The notes under the pieces were generated by a model. It saw nothing but the letters and a program-made list of their open reading frames with translations. It was not told the origin of the DNA and did not search any database. Positions 8,446-9,367 of a DNA stretch of 9,367 bases are shown here, piece by piece (the first letter of the stretch is position 1; each line of letters opens with the position of its first letter). The DNA is taken from contig NVTQ01000058.1 of the NCBI GenBank assembly GCA_002401635.1, forward strand, positions 4,388-13,754, read 5' to 3'. A program made the translations under genes and the position numbers. This DNA is from Pseudomonadota bacterium (GTDB lineage: Bacteria > Pseudomonadota > Zetaproteobacteria > Mariprofundales > Mariprofundaceae).

Positions 8446-8526
8446 GACCTATCCTCCAGTTCCATATCGTTCAAATTTTTCTATATTCCAAAAAATAAAA
8501 GGGCGACATAAGCCGCCCTTCATTCA
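8446..8526 (-). promoter_or_regulatory. rpsB-tsf spacer carrying attenuator and tsf ribosome binding site
   Basis: This 81-nt spacer is the longest non-coding stretch in the window. In minus-strand order it holds the terminator-like hairpin 6 nt after the rpsB stop, a U-rich run, an AT-rich linker, and the tsf Shine-Dalgarno GGAGGA at 8452-8457. I looked for a sigma-70-type promoter that could restart transcription for tsf and found only poor matches: TTGAAC near 8475-8470 with a non-consensus -10 falling just before the ATG, and TATAGA near 8486-8481 with no -35. Expression of tsf therefore most likely relies on read-through from rpsB. Confidence 0.7.
8491..8520 (-). terminator. Intrinsic terminator / attenuator hairpin after rpsB
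   Basis: On the minus strand the bases from 8520 to 8499 form a 9-bp stem (AAGGGCGGC against GTCGCCCTT, with one G-U wobble) closed by a TTAT tetraloop. A U-rich tail follows, ending in five or six consecutive T at about 8495-8490. The polarity (GC-rich stem, then T run) fits a minus-strand Rho-independent terminator and not a plus-strand one. It begins only 6 nt after the rpsB stop codon, within the reach of a terminating ribosome. Because the same-strand cluster of essential genes continues, it probably acts as a partial terminator. Confidence 0.85.
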
Positions 8527-9342
8527 TTAAGCCGCTTTACCAGTGGTGGTTTCAGCAGTCGCTTCAGCAACAACTTCTGTTGTTTCCGCTTCGGCTTCTT
8601 CAGCAGCATGTGTCATAGCTTCAACAATATCTTCACCATCTTCTGCATTTTCAATTTTGAATGCTTCTGCACCATCAATGATCGCATCAGCTGTTTTAGC
8701 ACAAAATAAACGCACAGCACGAATCGCATCATCGTTGCCTGGAATGATATAATCAATCGCACTTGGATCACAGTTGGTATCAACCACAGCCACAACAGGA
8801 ATACCTAAGATTTTAGCTTCTTTTACAGCCAACTCTTCTTTGCGCACATCCATCACGAACAAGCAGTCAGGAAGGTTTAACATATCCTTGATACCACCCA
8901 AAGAGCGCTCTAATTTATCCAAAGCACGTTGTTTCTGTAATGCTTCTTTTTTGGTTAGCATTTCAAACACGCCTTCTTCTTTCTGGCGCTGCAAATCTTT
9001 CATTTTGCGAACAGACTGCTGTACAGTTTGGAAGTTGGTCAATGTGCCACCCAACCAACGGTGATTCACAAAATATTGACCAGCGCGCAATGATTCTTCT
9101 TTAATCGCTTCACGTGCTTGGCGTTTGGTTCCTACAAACAGAACTTGACCACCAGCGGCTGCCAATTCACGCATAAATGAATACGCTTCATTTGCCATAC
9201 GCAATGTTTTTTGCAAATCAACGATGTGAATGCCATTACGTTGGCCAAAAATATAAGGAGCCATTTTCGGGTTCCAGCGACGGGTCTGATGACCAAAGTG
9301 AACACCTGCTTCTAGCAGCTGTTTCATAGTATATTGAGACAT
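8527..9342 (-). CDS. rpsB: 30S ribosomal protein S2 with acidic C-terminal tail
   Basis: S2 is a late-assembling small-subunit protein on the solvent side near the 30S head-platform junction, where it helps anchor S1. The 271 residues include the full S2 core: [20 protein letters not shown] (6-25), [12 protein letters not shown] (69-80), [11 protein letters not shown] (94-104), [20 protein letters not shown] (157-176) and [12 protein letters not shown] (182-193). After about residue 226 there is a low-complexity tail rich in Glu, Ala and Thr, making the protein about 30 residues longer than E. coli S2 (241); the tail is probably disordered. The ATG has GGAGGA (9347-9352) 4 nt upstream. In E. 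coli, S2 represses its own rpsB-tsf transcript through the leader; that leader would lie beyond the right edge and cannot be judged here. Confidence 0.98.
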   Translation of the reverse strand: MSQYTMKQLLEAGVHFGHQTRRWNPKMAPYIFGQRNGIHIVDLQKTLRMANEAYSFMRELAAAGGQVLFVGTKRQAREAIKEESLRAGQYFVNHRWLGGTLTNFQTVQQSVRKMKDLQRQKEEGVFEMLTKKEALQKQRALDKLERSLGGIKDMLNLPDCLFVMDVRKEELAVKEAKILGIPVVAVVDTNCDPSAIDYIIPGNDDAIRAVRLFCAKTADAIIDGAEAFKIENAEDGEDIVEAMTHAAEEAEAETTEVVAEATAETTTGKAA

Positions 9343-9367
9343 AAAGTCCTCCAGTTGTTAATCCTCC
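9343..9367 (-). promoter_or_regulatory. rpsB ribosome binding site and partial leader
   Basis: The last 25 bases are the end of the rpsB leader. GGAGGA at 9347-9352 is correctly spaced (4 nt) for the ATG at 9342. A second identical GGAGGA lies at the very edge (9362-9367), 15 nt further upstream, and is too far to serve this start. It could be a ribosome standby site or part of a leader structure, but too little of the leader is visible. The operon promoter is not in the window. Confidence 0.7.

Noticed and set aside
8446..8490. Internal promoter for tsf
   Set aside because: TTGAAC pairs only with a poor -10 abutting the start codon, and TATAGA has no -35 at a proper distance.
1..9367. A hidden novel system such as a defence island, mobile element, CRISPR or RNA gene
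   Set aside because: Nearly every base belongs to nine recognised housekeeping genes in a conserved order; the only spacers are 81, 44 and 2 nt plus the leader edge, and no repeats or foreign composition were seen.

Overview
The window is one continuous minus-strand cluster of housekeeping genes. Read 5'->3' on the minus strand, from the right edge to the left, the order is rpsB, tsf, pyrH, frr, uppS, cdsA, dxr, rseP, bamA. This order is a well-known proteobacterial arrangement. An outer-membrane BamA, a two-PDZ RseP and the MEP-pathway enzyme Dxr all indicate a Gram-negative proteobacterium. GC content looks moderate, in the mid-40s percent by eye. A gamma- or zetaproteobacterial source would fit, but I cannot fix the class from the sequence alone.

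Layout. The right side (about 6237-9342) holds the translation and nucleotide genes: rpsB (ribosomal protein S2), tsf (EF-Ts), pyrH (UMP kinase) and frr (ribosome recycling factor). The middle (about 3520-6237) holds uppS (undecaprenyl diphosphate synthase), cdsA (CDP-diacylglycerol synthase) and dxr (DXP reductoisomerase). The left side (1-3523) holds rseP (site-2 protease) and the first 719 codons of bamA, which runs off the left edge. The next genes and the operon promoter lie outside the window.

Expression logic. From pyrH to bamA the genes are 1-2 nt apart or overlap by 1, 8, 4 and 4 nt, which points to one polycistronic, translationally coupled message. The only real gaps are rpsB-tsf (81 nt) and tsf-pyrH (44 nt). 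The rpsB-tsf gap contains a clear intrinsic-terminator-like hairpin with a U-rich tail, so expression of everything downstream probably depends on partial read-through. Functionally the cluster ties ribosome output to envelope building: Dxr feeds isoprenoid precursors, UppS makes the lipid carrier for peptidoglycan, CdsA makes the phospholipid precursor, RseP is the envelope-stress intramembrane protease, and BamA inserts outer-membrane proteins.

I found no mobile element, CRISPR array, RNA gene, prophage or unknown gene. There is no stretch over 300 bases without a gene. The notable points are small: the rpsB-tsf attenuator, an Asp-to-Asn change in the CdsA signature, a short cysteine-free BamA loop 6, an acidic tail on S2, and start-codon corrections for dxr and pyrH. 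I see no sign of a previously undescribed system.
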